Assembly (NCBI RefSeq): GCF_023208015.1
Contig: NZ_CP051627.1
Span: 2,170,001 to 2,234,000, forward strand
Source of the DNA: Thermobifida alba
GTDB taxonomy: Bacteria; Actinomycetota; Actinomycetes; Streptosporangiales; Streptosporangiaceae
Direction: 5' to 3'
DNA: 64,000 nucleotides
Below, piece by piece: positions 33,630 through 45,202 of the stretch. The notes under the pieces are model-generated. The model was not told the DNA's origin. It was given only the letters and a program-made list of their open reading frames with translations, and did no database searches. Numbering within the stretch: position 1 is the first letter of the stretch; the number at the start of each line of letters is the position of its first letter. The position numbers were made by a program, and so were the translations under genes.

Positions 33630-34099
33630 GCGGCCCCCTCCTTCTGGGTTGCCAGGGACTTGGCGGTCGCGTCCTTCCACGCCATCCAGGCGAGCAGAGC
33701 ACACTTGACGCGGGCGGGGTACTTCGACACCCCGGCGAAGGCCACCGCGTCCTCCAGCACGTCCTCGTCGGGCTCGACCTGTCCCCTGGACTGCATGAGT
33801 GCGGTGAACTCGTCCAGGACGGCCATCGCCTCGTCGACGGTCTTGCCGATGAGCAGGTCGGTCATGACCGAGGCGCTGGCCTGGCTGATGGAACAGCCCA
33901 TGCTGTCGTAGGAGATGTCGGCGACCGTGGCCGTGCCGTTCCCCTCCTCCGGCTTGAGCAGCACCCGGAGGGTGACCTCGTCACCGCAGGTGGGGTTGAT
34001 GTGGTGGCTCTCCGCGTCGAACGGCTCCCGCAGCCCCTTGTGGTGCGGGTTGCGGTAGTGGTCCAGGATGATCTCCTGGTACATCGCGTCGAGTTTCAT
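33626..34099 (-). CDS. sufU: Iron-sulfur assembly scaffold/sulfurtransferase SufU
   Basis: 157 residues from ATG 34099. Zinc and sulfur-acceptor cysteines are in the expected places: HINPTCGDEVTLRV, YDSMGCSISQASASVMTDLL and VSKYPARVKCALLAWMAWKDA. SufU accepts persulfide from SufS and passes it to SufBCD. It sits 12 bases after sufS and overlaps sufT. Confidence 0.95.
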   Translation of the reverse strand: MKLDAMYQEIILDHYRNPHHKGLREPFDAESHHINPTCGDEVTLRVLLKPEEGNGTATVADISYDSMGCSISQASASVMTDLLIGKTVDEAMAVLDEFTALMQSRGQVEPDEDVLEDAVAFAGVSKYPARVKCALLAWMAWKDATAKSLATQKEGAA

Positions 34100-34111
34100 G
34101 GCACGCCTCTC

Positions 34112-36153
<2,042 letters not shown>

Positions 36154-36170
36154 GGTCTCTTCTTCAGCCT

Positions 36171-36503
36171 CTACGGGTTCGTGGGGTCCAACGAGACGAG
36201 CACGTCGTCACCGTCGATCTTCACAGCGTACGTGGGGACCGCCTGGGTGGCCGGCGGGTTGAGCGGCTTGCCGGTGCGCAGGTCGAAGCAGGATCCGTGC
36301 AGCCAGCACTCGATACTGCCGTCCTCGACCTCGCCCTCGGAGAGGTTCACCTCGGCGTGCGAGCAGATGTCGCTGATCGCGTACACCTGGCCCTCGCTGC
36401 GCACCACCGCCACCGGGGTGTCACCGACCTCCACGCTCAGCGCTCCCTCCTCGGGGAGGTCGCCGAGCGAGCAGACCCTGGTGTAGGTCCCTTCCCTACT
36501 CAT
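36171..36503 (-). CDS. Rieske-type ferredoxin of the suf operon
   Basis: 110 residues from ATG 36503; it overlaps the sufD stop by eight bases. The Rieske ligands are in ISDICSHAEVNLSEG and IECWLHGSCFDLRTG (CxH and CxxH). This small bacterial Rieske protein resembles ferredoxin subunits of aromatic oxygenases, but its suf location, usual in actinobacteria, suggests electron supply to cluster assembly. Confidence 0.93.
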   Translation of the reverse strand: MSREGTYTRVCSLGDLPEEGALSVEVGDTPVAVVRSEGQVYAISDICSHAEVNLSEGEVEDGSIECWLHGSCFDLRTGKPLNPPATQAVPTYAVKIDGDDVLVSLDPTNP

Positions 36504-37656
36504 GGAACGCCAACTTCTCCTCGACCTCGTCCGTGATGCGCTGACGCAGTTCGGGCACCTCGATCCGGTTGATGATCTCGGCGAAGAAGCCGCGGATCAC
36601 CAGCCGCCGGGCCTCGTCGGCGGGGATGCCGCGCGACTGGAGGTAGAAGAGGTGGATGTCGTCGAGACGTCCGCTGGTGCTGGCGTGTCCCGCCCCCTCG
36701 ACCTCCCCGCTGAAGATCTCCAGGTTGGGCACGGAGTCCACGCGGGTGCCGTCGGTGAGCACGAGGTTGCGGTTGTTCTCGTAGGAGTCGGTCCCCTTGG
36801 TGCCCTCACCGATGATCACGTCACCGATCCACACCGCGTGGGCGTCCTCGCCGCTGAGCGCGCCCTTGTAGTCGACGCGGCTGCGGGTGTGGGAGAGGTT
36901 GTGGTCGACCAGCGAGCGGTGCTCGTGGTGCTGGCCCTCACCGGTGAAGTACAGGCCGTACAGCTCGGCGTTGCCGCCGGGGCCGGTGTAGCCGACCTTG
37001 GGCGACAGCCGCACCAGGTCGCCGCCGAGGGTGACCACGACGCTGCGGTGGTTGGCGTCCCGGCCGACCTTGGTGTACTGGTGCGACACGTGGACGGAGT
37101 CGCGGTCCCAGTCCTGGAGGCTGACGACGTCCAGCCGGGCCCCGTCCTCGATGACGAACTCGACGTTGTCGGCGTAGATCGAGGAGCCCGCGTACTCCAG
37201 GACCACCGCGGCGGAGCTGAACCGCTCGGCCCGGATCAGGATGTGCCCGTAGGCGTCGCCCTGCTCGACGCCGGTGACCCTGACGAACACCGGCTCGTCG
37301 ACCGCGGTGTCCTTCGGCACCGTGACGACGACGGCTTCGGTGAAGGACTGGTAGGCCAGGGCGCTGACCCGGTCGGTGGGCAGGAACGAGCGGCCCAGCC
37401 GTTCGTCGTCGCGGCCCACGGTTTCGACGGTGACCCCCTCGGGCGCGGTCACCTCGGTCTTCACCACGCCGTCGGCGATGTCGCGGCCGTCGTGCAGGCC
37501 GCGCAGCCGGCGCAGCGGGGTGAAGCGCCACTCCTCCTCGCGTCCGGTGGGCTTGGGGAAGTCGTTCGGGTCGAACGATCCGTGGACGTCGAGCTTGGAG
37601 ACGGGCAGGCCGCCGCCGTGGCTGTGTTCCTTGATTCCGAGGTTAGGGGTGGCCAT
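36496..37656 (-). CDS. sufD: Fe-S assembly protein SufD
   Basis: 386 residues from ATG 37656. The SufD beta-helix region is clear (RFSSAAVVLEYAGSS, EFVIEDGARLDVVSLQDWD, LYGLYFTGEGQHHEHRSLVDH, GAGHASTSGRLDDIHLFYLQSRGIP) and the C-terminal helix pair ends in RQRITDEVEEKLAFHE. It partners SufB and SufC. It starts two bases after the sufB stop. Confidence 0.94.
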   Translation of the reverse strand: MATPNLGIKEHSHGGGLPVSKLDVHGSFDPNDFPKPTGREEEWRFTPLRRLRGLHDGRDIADGVVKTEVTAPEGVTVETVGRDDERLGRSFLPTDRVSALAYQSFTEAVVVTVPKDTAVDEPVFVRVTGVEQGDAYGHILIRAERFSSAAVVLEYAGSSIYADNVEFVIEDGARLDVVSLQDWDRDSVHVSHQYTKVGRDANHRSVVVTLGGDLVRLSPKVGYTGPGGNAELYGLYFTGEGQHHEHRSLVDHNLSHTRSRVDYKGALSGEDAHAVWIGDVIIGEGTKGTDSYENNRNLVLTDGTRVDSVPNLEIFSGEVEGAGHASTSGRLDDIHLFYLQSRGIPADEARRLVIRGFFAEIINRIEVPELRQRITDEVEEKLAFHE

Positions 37657-37658
37657 GC

Positions 37659-39071
37659 TCAGCCGACCGATCCTTCCATCTGCAGTTCGATGAGCCGGTT
37701 CAGTTCCAGCGCGTACTCCATGGGGAGCTCACGCGCGATGGGTTCGACGAAGCCCCGGACGATCATCGCCATGGCCTCCTCCTCGCCCAGGCCCCTGCTC
37801 ATCAGGTAGAAGAGCTGGTCCTCGCTGACCTTGGAGACCTTGGCCTCGTGGCCCATCTCCACGTTGTCCTCGCGCACGTCCACGTACGGGTAGGTGTCGG
37901 AGCGGCTGATCGTGTCGATCAGCAGCGCGTCGCACTCCACGTTGGACTTGGAGTACTCGGCGCCCTCCTGGATCTGCACCAGTCCGCGGTAGGAGGACCG
38001 GCCGCCGCCCCGGGCCACCGACTTGGAGACGATGGTGGAGGAGGTGTGCGGCGCGCAGTGCACCATCTTGGAGCCGGTGTCCTGGTGCTGGCCCTCGCCG
38101 GCGAAGGCGATGGACAGGGTCTCGCCCTTGGCGTGCTCGCCCATCAGGTAGACCGCCGGGTACTTCATGGTGACCTGGGAGCCGATGTTGCCGTCGATCC
38201 ACTCCATGGTGGCGCCCTCGTAGGCGACGGCACGCTTGGTGACCAGGTTGTAGACGTTGTTCGACCAGTTCTGGATGGTCGTGTAGCGGCAGCGGGCGTT
38301 CTTCTTGACGATGATCTCGACGACCGCGGAGTGCAGCGAGTCCGACTTGTAGATCGGCGCGGTGCAGCCCTCGACGTAGTGGACGTAGGCGCCCTCGTCG
38401 ACGATGATGAGCGTCCGCTCGAACTGGCCCATGTTCTCGGTGTTGATCCGGAAGTAGGCCTGCAGCGGGATCTCCACGTGCACGTTCTTGGGCACGTAGA
38501 CGAAGGAGCCGCCGCTCCACACCGCGGTGTTCAGCGCGGCGAACTTGTTGTCGCCGGGCGGGATGACGGTGCCGAAGTACTCCTTGAACAGCTCCGGGTG
38601 CTCCTTGAGCGCGGTGTCGGTGTCCAGGAAGATGACGCCCTGGGCCTCCAGGTCCTCACGGATCTGGTGGTAGACGACCTCGGACTCGTACTGCGCGGCC
38701 ACTCCGGCCACCAGGCGCTGCTTCTCGGCCTCGGGAATGCCCAGCTTGTCGTAGGTGCGGCGGATGTCCTCGGGCAGCTCCTCCCAGGAGGTGGCCTGCT
38801 TCTCGGTGGACCGCACGAAGTACTTGATGTTGTCGAAGTCGATCTTCGACAGGTCGGCACCCCAGTTCGGCAGCGGCTTCTTGGTGAACAGCCGGAGCGC
38901 CTTCAGACGCAGGTCCCGCATCCACTCGGGCTCGTCCTTCTTGGCCGAGATGTCGCGGACGACCTCCTCGTCGAGGCCGCGGCGCGCCGAGGCGCCGGCC
39001 ACGTCGGGGTCGGCCCAGCCGTACTCGTAGGTGCCGAGCCCTTCGAGCTCGGGGTGCGCGGTAGACGTCAT
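37659..39071 (-). CDS. sufB: Fe-S assembly scaffold SufB
   Basis: 470 residues from ATG 39071, overlapping the sufR stop by one base. SufB is the scaffold on which clusters form. Characteristic segments are [77 protein letters not shown] and [21 protein letters not shown]. It is the first structural gene after the regulator. Confidence 0.95.
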   Translation of the reverse strand: MTSTAHPELEGLGTYEYGWADPDVAGASARRGLDEEVVRDISAKKDEPEWMRDLRLKALRLFTKKPLPNWGADLSKIDFDNIKYFVRSTEKQATSWEELPEDIRRTYDKLGIPEAEKQRLVAGVAAQYESEVVYHQIREDLEAQGVIFLDTDTALKEHPELFKEYFGTVIPPGDNKFAALNTAVWSGGSFVYVPKNVHVEIPLQAYFRINTENMGQFERTLIIVDEGAYVHYVEGCTAPIYKSDSLHSAVVEIIVKKNARCRYTTIQNWSNNVYNLVTKRAVAYEGATMEWIDGNIGSQVTMKYPAVYLMGEHAKGETLSIAFAGEGQHQDTGSKMVHCAPHTSSTIVSKSVARGGGRSSYRGLVQIQEGAEYSKSNVECDALLIDTISRSDTYPYVDVREDNVEMGHEAKVSKVSEDQLFYLMSRGLGEEEAMAMIVRGFVEPIARELPMEYALELNRLIELQMEGSVG

Positions 39072-39874
39072 TACGCGGATCCTCCTGGACGAGACGTCCT
39101 GTCGTGGCGTTGTGGGTCCGTGTCCCGCTGGGTGCGGGCCTCGGCGGTCAGGGAGCCGATGTCGCGAGGGCTGACGTGGGTGGTGCAGACGCCGTCGCCG
39201 TGCGCGATGGTGGCCAGGCGGCGCACCGGGGTGCCCAGCAGCCGGGCGAAGGCCTCGACCTCGGCGTCGCACAGTTCGGGGAACTCCGCCGCCACGTGGG
39301 CGACCGGGCAGTGGTGCTGGCACAACTGCTCTCCCCCGGCCGGGGCCGCCCCCGCCGAGGCGGCGTAGCCGTCGTTGGACAGCGCCTCGGCCAGCAGCCG
39401 GACCCGCTGCTGCGGGGGTGCGGCAGCGAGCACGGGACGGTACCGGCGTTCGAGGTCGGCCACCTGGCGTCGCGCGAACTCGGTGACGGCCTGCGGTCCC
39501 GCCTTCTCCGCGAGGAAGCGCAGTGCACTGGCGGCGAGGTCGTCGTAGCCGTGCACGAACGCGTCGCGTCCGGCCCCGGTGATCACGAAGACGCGTGCGG
39601 GCCTGCCTCTGCGGCGGCGCCCGACGGGTCGGGCGTCGCGGGCCTCGACCATGCCCTCGCTCACCAGGTGGTCGAGGTGGCGGCGGATGGCCGCCGAGGT
39701 CAGTCCGAGCCGTTCTCCCAGCGCGGACGCCGTGATCGGACCGTGTTCGAGTATGAGTCGGGCGACCCGTGCCCGGGTGCCGGTCTCGGCCCCCAGTTCG
39801 TGGCCAGCAGGCGTCAGGGCCGTGCCGGTCCCGGCCGTCCCCCCCACTCGCTTCTGCCCGCCCACGTTTTTCAC
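39071..39874 (-). CDS. sufR: Fe-S-sensing repressor SufR
   Basis: 267 residues from GTG 39874; later in-frame GTGs are possible. An N-terminal winged HTH ([42 protein letters not shown]) with basic wing [11 protein letters not shown] is followed by a C-terminal cluster motif: [18 protein letters not shown] and DGVCTTHV. The spacing matches SufR proteins, which bind a [4Fe-4S] cluster and repress suf when clusters are plentiful. It leads the operon and is coupled to sufB. Confidence 0.93.
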   Translation of the reverse strand: MKNVGGQKRVGGTAGTGTALTPAGHELGAETGTRARVARLILEHGPITASALGERLGLTSAAIRRHLDHLVSEGMVEARDARPVGRRRRGRPARVFVITGAGRDAFVHGYDDLAASALRFLAEKAGPQAVTEFARRQVADLERRYRPVLAAAPPQQRVRLLAEALSNDGYAASAGAAPAGGEQLCQHHCPVAHVAAEFPELCDAEVEAFARLLGTPVRRLATIAHGDGVCTTHVSPRDIGSLTAEARTQRDTDPQRHDRTSRPGGSA

Positions 39875-39887
39875 AACATCAGTGTGG
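39874..39887. promoter_or_regulatory. Candidate SufR operator
   Basis: CAAC-N6-GTGG matches the SufR-type half-site pattern CAAC-N6-GTTG, as I recall it from other SufR systems, with one mismatch. It sits between the sufR start and the -10 box at 39890, ideal for autorepression. Confidence 0.45.
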
Positions 39888-39889
39888 CC

Positions 39890-39895
39890 TAATTA
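39890..39895 (-). promoter_or_regulatory. -10 box of the suf operon
   Basis: TAATTA, read on the minus strand, lies 15 bases before the GTG at 39874. TTTGCT is about 17 bases upstream and could be the -35. The leader would be very short. Confidence 0.45.
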
Positions 39896-39934
39896 TGTCC
39901 CCATAAGCAAACCGTGTCGAGTGCCATAGGACAC

Positions 39935-39953
39935 ACAAGTTAGCCTTGCCTTA
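39935..39953. promoter_or_regulatory. Candidate DtxR/IdeR iron box
   Basis: The 19 bases match 13 positions of the consensus TTAGGTTAGCCTAACCTAA, with the central GTTAGCCT intact. It lies between the divergent suf operon and the ABC exporter genes. Confidence 0.4.
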
Positions 39954-40134
39954 CAGGGCTTTTCCTCGTTCGTCCGACGACGGGAGCAGACCGGACCCGC
40001 TCCGCACCGCACCCGACCGGCCGCACAGCGAGACCTGCGTCTCAATATATGAGACAGCTCGCCCGTCCCGGGAACCCCGAGGGTCACACCGACCCCGTGC
40101 GCCCCCTTCCCGCCCCCGCCGTAGACTCTTCGCC

Positions 40135-41064
40135 ATGAGCACCCCTGCCGTCGAGGTCACCGACCTGGTCAAGCGCTACGGCGACGTCACCGCCGTGGCC
40201 GGCCTGTCGTTCACGGCCGCCCGTGGCGCGGTGACGGCGCTGCTCGGCCCCAACGGCGCGGGCAAGACCACGACGATCGAGATCTGCGAGGGGTTCCGTC
40301 GCGCGGACTCCGGCCGCGTCCGCGTCCTCGGCCTCGACCCGGTGCGCGACGCCTCCGCGCTGCGCCCCCGGGTCGGCGTCATGCCGCAGAGCGGCGGGGT
40401 GCCCACCGGTGTCCGCGCGGGCGAGTGGCTGCACCTGATGGCCGCCTTCCACGCCTCCCCCATCCCGCCCGAGGCCCTCCTGGAACGGCTCGGCCTGTCC
40501 GCGGCGGCGCGCACCCCGTTCCGGCGGCTGTCCGGCGGGCAGCAGCAGCGCCTGTCCCTGGCCGCCGCCGTCATCGGCCGTCCCGAACTGGTGTTCCTGG
40601 ACGAGCCCACCGCGGGTCTGGACCCCCAGGCCCGCATGGCCACCTGGGACCTGATCGGCGATCTGCGCGCGGCCGGAGTGGGCGTGGTGCTGACCACGCA
40701 CTACATGGAGGAGGCCGAGCGTCTCTCCGACCACGTGGTCATCATCGACCACGGCCGGGTGGTCGCCGACGGCCCCACCGCGGACCTCACCCGCGGCGAC
40801 CGGGAACTGCGGTTCCGCGCCGCCCCGGGGCTGGACGTGTCCGCCCTCGCCGCGGCACTGCCCGCGGACTGCGCCGTCACCGAGCACGGCGCCGGACAGT
40901 ACACGGTGACCTGCGCCGCCCCGGACGACCTGGGGCCCGGCCTGGTGGCGACCGTGAGCACCTGGTGCGCGGCCCGCGACATCCTCCCCGAGGACCTGCG
41001 CGTGCACCGGCGCACCCTCGAAGACGTCTTCCTCGAACTCACCGGCCGGGACCTACGCGACTGA
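40135..41064 (+). CDS. ABC exporter ATPase, DrrA-like
   Basis: 309 residues from ATG 40135. Walker A LLGPNGAGKTTTIEI, signature RLSGGQQQRLSLAAAVIG, Walker B LVFLDEPTAGLD and the H-loop in LTTHYMEEAERL are intact. The C-terminal ~80 residues and RRTLEDVFLELTGRDLRD are typical of the DrrA/CcmA family of drug or lipid exporters. A TAGACT -10-like box lies 8 bases upstream without a ribosome binding site, so the message is probably leaderless. Its stop overlaps the permease ATG. Confidence 0.92.
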   Translation: MSTPAVEVTDLVKRYGDVTAVAGLSFTAARGAVTALLGPNGAGKTTTIEICEGFRRADSGRVRVLGLDPVRDASALRPRVGVMPQSGGVPTGVRAGEWLHLMAAFHASPIPPEALLERLGLSAAARTPFRRLSGGQQQRLSLAAAVIGRPELVFLDEPTAGLDPQARMATWDLIGDLRAAGVGVVLTTHYMEEAERLSDHVVIIDHGRVVADGPTADLTRGDRELRFRAAPGLDVSALAAALPADCAVTEHGAGQYTVTCAAPDDLGPGLVATVSTWCAARDILPEDLRVHRRTLEDVFLELTGRDLRD

Positions 41065-41849
41065 TGTCCTCCACCTCACCGATCGACTTCACCCCCGCCC
41101 CGAAGGCCGCCCCGGCGACGCGCCGCGTGCTGGCCCAGGCCGGGCTGGAACTGCGACTGCTGCTGCGCAACGGCGAGCAACTGCTGCTGACCCTCGTCAT
41201 CCCGGTGCTGCTGCTGGTCGGCTTCAGCACCGTGCCGCTGGTGGACCTGGGCACCGCCTCCCGGGTGGACTTCCTGGCCCCGGGCGTGCTGGCGCTGGCG
41301 ACGATGTCCACCGCGTTCACCGGGCAGGCCATCGGCACCGGCTTCGAGCGGCGCTACGGCGTGCTCAAACGCCTGGGCGCCACCCCCCTGTCGCGGCTGG
41401 GACTGCTGGCCGCCAAGACCCTGGCGGTACTGGCGGTCCAGGTGCTGCAGGCCGCGGTCATCTGCGCGGTGGCGCTGGCGCTGGGCTGGTCCCCGCAGGG
41501 CGGCTTGGTCGGCGCGCTGAGCGCGGCGCTGCTCATGGTGCTGGCCACCGCCGCGTTCAGCGCGCTGGCCCTGCTGATGGCGGGGACCCTGCGCGCCGAG
41601 GCCACCCTGGCCGCGGCCAACCTGGTCTACGTGGTGCTGCTGGGTCTGGGCGGGGTGGTCTTCCCCGTCGACCGGTTCCCCGCGGCACTGCTGCCCCTCG
41701 TCGAGGCCCTGCCCATCACCGCCCTGTCGACGGGCCTGCGCACGGTGCTGGCCGAGGGGGCGGCGCTGCCGCTCGGCCCCGTGCTGGTGCTGCTCGCCTG
41801 GGCCGCGGTCGGCGCGGTCCTGGCCGGTCGGTTCTTCCGCTGGGAGTGA
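41064..41849 (+). CDS. ABC-2 type permease, DrrB-like
   Basis: 261 residues from ATG 41064, overlapping the ATPase stop by one base. Six hydrophobic segments are visible (LLLTLVIPVLLLVGF, FLAPGVLALATMSTAFTG, LAAKTLAVLAVQVLQAAVIC, LVGALSAALLMVLATAAFSALALLM, AANLVYVVLLGLGGVVFP and GPVLVLLAWAAVGAVLAG). GTGFERRYGVLKRLGATPLSR is the characteristic loop of ABC-2 exporters. The transported molecule is unknown. Confidence 0.9.
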   Translation: MSSTSPIDFTPAPKAAPATRRVLAQAGLELRLLLRNGEQLLLTLVIPVLLLVGFSTVPLVDLGTASRVDFLAPGVLALATMSTAFTGQAIGTGFERRYGVLKRLGATPLSRLGLLAAKTLAVLAVQVLQAAVICAVALALGWSPQGGLVGALSAALLMVLATAAFSALALLMAGTLRAEATLAAANLVYVVLLGLGGVVFPVDRFPAALLPLVEALPITALSTGLRTVLAEGAALPLGPVLVLLAWAAVGAVLAGRFFRWE

Positions 41850-42019
41850 GGCCGCGGGCGGCCCGCCCGCGCAGAACCTCCGGCTGCGGACACGGACGGC
41901 ACGCCGCCCCGCGGTGACCGGGTCCCCACGGGGTGCCGGGGCACGAGCCCGCGGGCCGAACCCGCCTCCGCCGCGGAGCCGAACGCCCGTCCCCCGGCCG
42001 GAACACTAGACTCCCCCGC

Positions 42020-42343
42020 GTGGAATCCCTCGGCGTCCCCTGGTTCGTCCTGGTGCGCCACCTCGGGCCGCCCCTGGTGCTGCTGGCCGTGGGCGGCGCG
42101 CTGGTGCGGTGGCGCAGGCCTGCGCGCGCGGGCCTGGTCGTCGCCGCGCTGTGCGTGAACCTGCTGGCCGCGGCGCTGCCCTTCCTGTGGATCGCCCTGC
42201 AGGCGGCCACCGGGCTGGGCACGGGCAGTGCCGCCGGACTCGTCATGACGGGGCTGCAGCCGCTGGTGTCGTTCGCCGCCTGGATGCTGCTGCTGGGCGC
42301 GGCCGTGGCTCCGCGAGCACGGAGTGTCAGCACCAGTGGCTAG
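42020..42343 (+). CDS. Small integral membrane protein A, unknown
   Basis: 107 residues from GTG 42020, with TAGACT 7 bases upstream and no ribosome binding site. Three transmembrane segments: WFVLVRHLGPPLVLLAVGGALV, LVVAALCVNLLAAALPFLWIAL and GLVMTGLQPLVSFAAWMLLLGAAV. I do not recognise a family. It is followed nine bases later by a second small membrane protein with the same kind of promoter. Confidence 0.6.
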   Translation: MESLGVPWFVLVRHLGPPLVLLAVGGALVRWRRPARAGLVVAALCVNLLAAALPFLWIALQAATGLGTGSAAGLVMTGLQPLVSFAAWMLLLGAAVAPRARSVSTSG

Positions 42344-42352
42344 TCTGGTGCG

Positions 42353-42706
42353 GTGTTCAATCTCGGTCACCTCTTCTCCGCTCTGCTCGTCCACATACCG
42401 CACCTCCTGATCGGCCTGGTCGGTCTGGTGCTGACGTTCACGGTCCGACTGCGCGGACGCGGCCTGCTCGCCTCCGCGATGGTGGTGCTGCTGCTGTCCA
42501 CGCTGGGCAACCTCCTCTTCCAACTGCTCTCCCCGTCGCTGCTGGCCGGTATTGCCGCCGATCAGGTCAACCTTGTCTTCACCCTGGTCAGCGTGGTGCT
42601 GTCGCTGCTGGACCTCGTTATCTGGGGGCTGGTGTTCGCCGCGCTGTTCGCCAACCGCGAGCGCGTCCTGCCCACCGCCCCCGCCGTGCGGCACCCCGCA
42701 CCCTGA
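42353..42706 (+). CDS. Small integral membrane protein B, unknown
   Basis: 117 residues from GTG 42353; TAGTCT lies 6 bases upstream, again suggesting a leaderless transcript. Three transmembrane segments are visible (HIPHLLIGLVGLVLTFTV, LLASAMVVLLLSTLGNLLFQLL and LVFTLVSVVLSLLDLVIWGLVFAALF). It may form a pair with the preceding gene. No recognised domain. Confidence 0.62.
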   Translation: MFNLGHLFSALLVHIPHLLIGLVGLVLTFTVRLRGRGLLASAMVVLLLSTLGNLLFQLLSPSLLAGIAADQVNLVFTLVSVVLSLLDLVIWGLVFAALFANRERVLPTAPAVRHPAP

Positions 42707-42757
42707 TCCCCGGCCCGGCCGCGCCCGCGCCTTCGCTGACGGGCGCGGCCGGGGCGC

Positions 42758-43762
42758 TCAGCCGCCCAGGGTGGCGACCATGAGCGCCTTGATCGTGTGC
42801 ATCCGGTTCTCGGCCTGGTCGAAGACGACGGAGGCGGGCGACTCGAACACCTCGTCGGTCACCTCCAGCGCGCTCAGCCCGGTGCGGGCGTGGATGTCGC
42901 GGGCGACCTGGGTGCCCAGGTCGTGGAAGGCCGGCAGGCAGTGCAGGAACTTGACGTCGGGGTTGCCGGTGGCCTTGAGCGCCTCGGCGTTGACCTGGTA
43001 GGGCAGCAGCTGCCGGATGCGCTCGTCCCACACCTCGGCGGGCTCGCCCATCGACACCCACACGTCGGTGTAGACGAAGTCGGCTCCGGCCAGCCCCTCG
43101 GCGACGTCCTCGGTGAAGGTGACACGGCCGCCGGTGGTCTCGGCGATCGCGCGGGCGGGCGCGGCCACCGTCTCCTCGTCGGGCCACAGCTCGCGGGGGG
43201 CGACCATGCGCACGTCCACGCCGAGCATGGCGCCGGTGACGGTGAGGGAGTTGCCGAGGTTGTTGCGGGCGTCGCCCATGTAGGCCAGGGTGACCTCGCG
43301 CAGCGGCTTGTCGGTGTGCTCGGTGATGGTGAGGAAGTCGGCGAGCATCTGGGTGGGGTGCCACTCGTCGGTGAGGCCGTTCCACACCGGCACGCCCGCG
43401 TACTCGGCCAGCTCCTCCACCAGGGACTGGCGGGAGCCGCGGTACTCGATGCCGTCGAACATCCGGCCCAGGACGCGGGCGGTGTCCTTGATGGACTCCT
43501 TGTGGCCGATCTGTGAGCCCGCCGGGTCCAGGTAGGTGACGTGGGCGCCCTGATCGTGGGCGGCGACCTCGAAGGCGCACCGGGTGCGGGTGGAGGTCTT
43601 CTCGAAGATCAGGGCGATGTTCTTGCCCTTGAGTCGTGGCTGCTCGGTCCCCGCGTACTTGGCGGCCTTCAGGTCGGCCGCCAGCCTGATCAGGAACACC
43701 AGTTCCTGGGGGGTGAGGTCGAGTTCCTTGACGAGACTGCGGTTGCGCAGGTTGAACGCCAT
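42758..43762 (-). CDS. argF: Ornithine carbamoyltransferase
   Basis: 334 residues from ATG 43762. The carbamoyl-phosphate motif [13 protein letters not shown], the [11 protein letters not shown] motif, [11 protein letters not shown] and the HCLPAFHD ornithine motif are present. Its position directly downstream of arginine deiminase points to the catabolic role (citrulline to carbamoyl phosphate and ornithine, ArcB), although sequence alone does not separate this from the biosynthetic enzyme. No carbamate kinase gene is in the window. Confidence 0.93.
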   Translation of the reverse strand: MAFNLRNRSLVKELDLTPQELVFLIRLAADLKAAKYAGTEQPRLKGKNIALIFEKTSTRTRCAFEVAAHDQGAHVTYLDPAGSQIGHKESIKDTARVLGRMFDGIEYRGSRQSLVEELAEYAGVPVWNGLTDEWHPTQMLADFLTITEHTDKPLREVTLAYMGDARNNLGNSLTVTGAMLGVDVRMVAPRELWPDEETVAAPARAIAETTGGRVTFTEDVAEGLAGADFVYTDVWVSMGEPAEVWDERIRQLLPYQVNAEALKATGNPDVKFLHCLPAFHDLGTQVARDIHARTGLSALEVTDEVFESPASVVFDQAENRMHTIKALMVATLGG

Positions 43763-43805
43763 CGCGGCCGGCTCTCCTGTCCGTCACACTGACATTTCTG
43801 GAAAG

Positions 43806-43831
43806 ATATTCATTCTATCGAATACTCATTC
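43806..43831. promoter_or_regulatory. 16-bp-spaced direct repeats between arcA and argF
   Basis: ATATTCATTC (43806-43815) and ATACTCATTC (43822-43831) repeat with a 16-base period in an unusually AT-rich stretch. Read in reverse they resemble ARG-box half sites (GAATGAATAT). They suit an arginine-responsive regulator acting on argF. Confidence 0.4.
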
Positions 43832-43847
43832 GCACCTCGCGGGTGGC

Positions 43848-45068
43848 TCAGTCGTCCCGCTCCAGCGGGCAGGTCATGCAGTGCGGCCCCCCGCGCCCGC
43901 GTCCCAGCTCGTTGCCCGGGGTGGTGATGACCTCGATCCCGTTGGCGCGCAGGTAGGCGTTGGAGGCGACGTTGCGCTCGTAGGCCAGGACCACGCCGGG
44001 CTCCAGCGCGACGAGGTTGCACCCGTCGTCCCACTGTTCGCGTTCGGAGGAGAAGACGTCCTGGGTGGGGGTGAGCACCCTGATGTCGTCGACGCCCACC
44101 GCGGCGGCGATGGCGCGGTGCATGTCCTCGGGCGCGTGGTCGGTGATCTTGAGCTCCTTGTCGTTGTCGCCCGGCTCGATCGTGTAGGAGGGCAGCATGC
44201 CCAGGCCCGCGTACTTGGTGAAGACCCCGTGGTCCACGTTGGTCATGACGGTGTCCAGGTGCATGACGGCCCGCGCCCGGGGCATCCAGATGCCCAGGAT
44301 GCGCCGGGCGCCGCCGCGGGCGAACAGTTCCCGGGCGAGCAGCTCCACCGCCTGGGGGCGGGTGCGCTCGCTCAGCCCCACCAGCACCGAGCCGTTGCCC
44401 ACGGGCATGACGTCGCCGCCCTCGATGGTGGCGGGCGCCCAGGCCACCCCCGGGTTCCACACCTGGAAGTCGGCGTCGGCGAACAGCGGGTGCCACCGGT
44501 AGACCGCCTCGTACAGCGTGGTCTCGCGCATGCGGGCGCGCCTGCGCATGACGTTGATGGACACCCCGCCGCCGATCCAGCTGGAGGTGTCGCGGGTGAA
44601 GATGAGGTTGGGCAGCGGCGGCAGCACGAACGCGTCCGGGTCGAGGGTGTGGAACCACACCGACCGGGGTTCGGCGACCCGCTCCAGCATCTCCCGCTTG
44701 GTGATGCCGCCGACGAGGAAACGGCGCAGCTCGGCGGTGTCCATCGCGTCCAGGCAGTCGCGGATGGCGTCCAGGGCCGCGGGGCCGTAGAAGCGCTCGT
44801 CCAGCACGTGGTCGAGGATGTAGGTCTCGGCCTCGGCCACGCGCAGGGTCTCCTCCAGCAGTTCGCCGAAGAGGTGCACCACCACCCCCCGGTCGCGCAG
44901 GTGCCCGACGAACAGGTCGTGCTCCTCGCGGGCGCGGTCCACCCACAGCACGTCGTCGAAGAGAAGCGCGTCCTTGTTGCTGGGACTCAGGCGCTGCAGT
45001 TCCAGGTCGGGCCGGTGCACCAGGACCTGGCGCAGGCGGCCGATCTCGGAGTTGACACGGAAAGCCAA
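43848..45068 (-). CDS. arcA: Arginine deiminase
   Basis: 406 residues from ATG 45068. It hydrolyses arginine to citrulline and ammonia. Key segments: [30 protein letters not shown] (catalytic Asp region), [24 protein letters not shown] (His/Asp) and the catalytic Cys in [16 protein letters not shown] at the end. It precedes argF by 85 bases, giving the first two steps of the arginine deiminase pathway. Confidence 0.95.
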   Translation of the reverse strand: MAFRVNSEIGRLRQVLVHRPDLELQRLSPSNKDALLFDDVLWVDRAREEHDLFVGHLRDRGVVVHLFGELLEETLRVAEAETYILDHVLDERFYGPAALDAIRDCLDAMDTAELRRFLVGGITKREMLERVAEPRSVWFHTLDPDAFVLPPLPNLIFTRDTSSWIGGGVSINVMRRRARMRETTLYEAVYRWHPLFADADFQVWNPGVAWAPATIEGGDVMPVGNGSVLVGLSERTRPQAVELLARELFARGGARRILGIWMPRARAVMHLDTVMTNVDHGVFTKYAGLGMLPSYTIEPGDNDKELKITDHAPEDMHRAIAAAVGVDDIRVLTPTQDVFSSEREQWDDGCNLVALEPGVVLAYERNVASNAYLRANGIEVITTPGNELGRGRGGPHCMTCPLERDD

Positions 45069-45202
45069 GGCTGCCTCCTCACCGTCCGGATCGGGCCGTC
45101 ACCGGCGCTCCGGACCCCACGACGCGATTCGACCACGCACCGGTGCCTTCCCACCAGTCCCTTCCCCCACGCCCCACCCGCCTCTCCTCATAGGATGACG
45201 GG

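Noticed and set aside
36171-36503. Rieske gene as part of an aromatic ring dioxygenase
   Set aside because: No oxygenase alpha or reductase genes are nearby. It overlaps sufD and lies inside an intact suf operon, its usual actinobacterial place.
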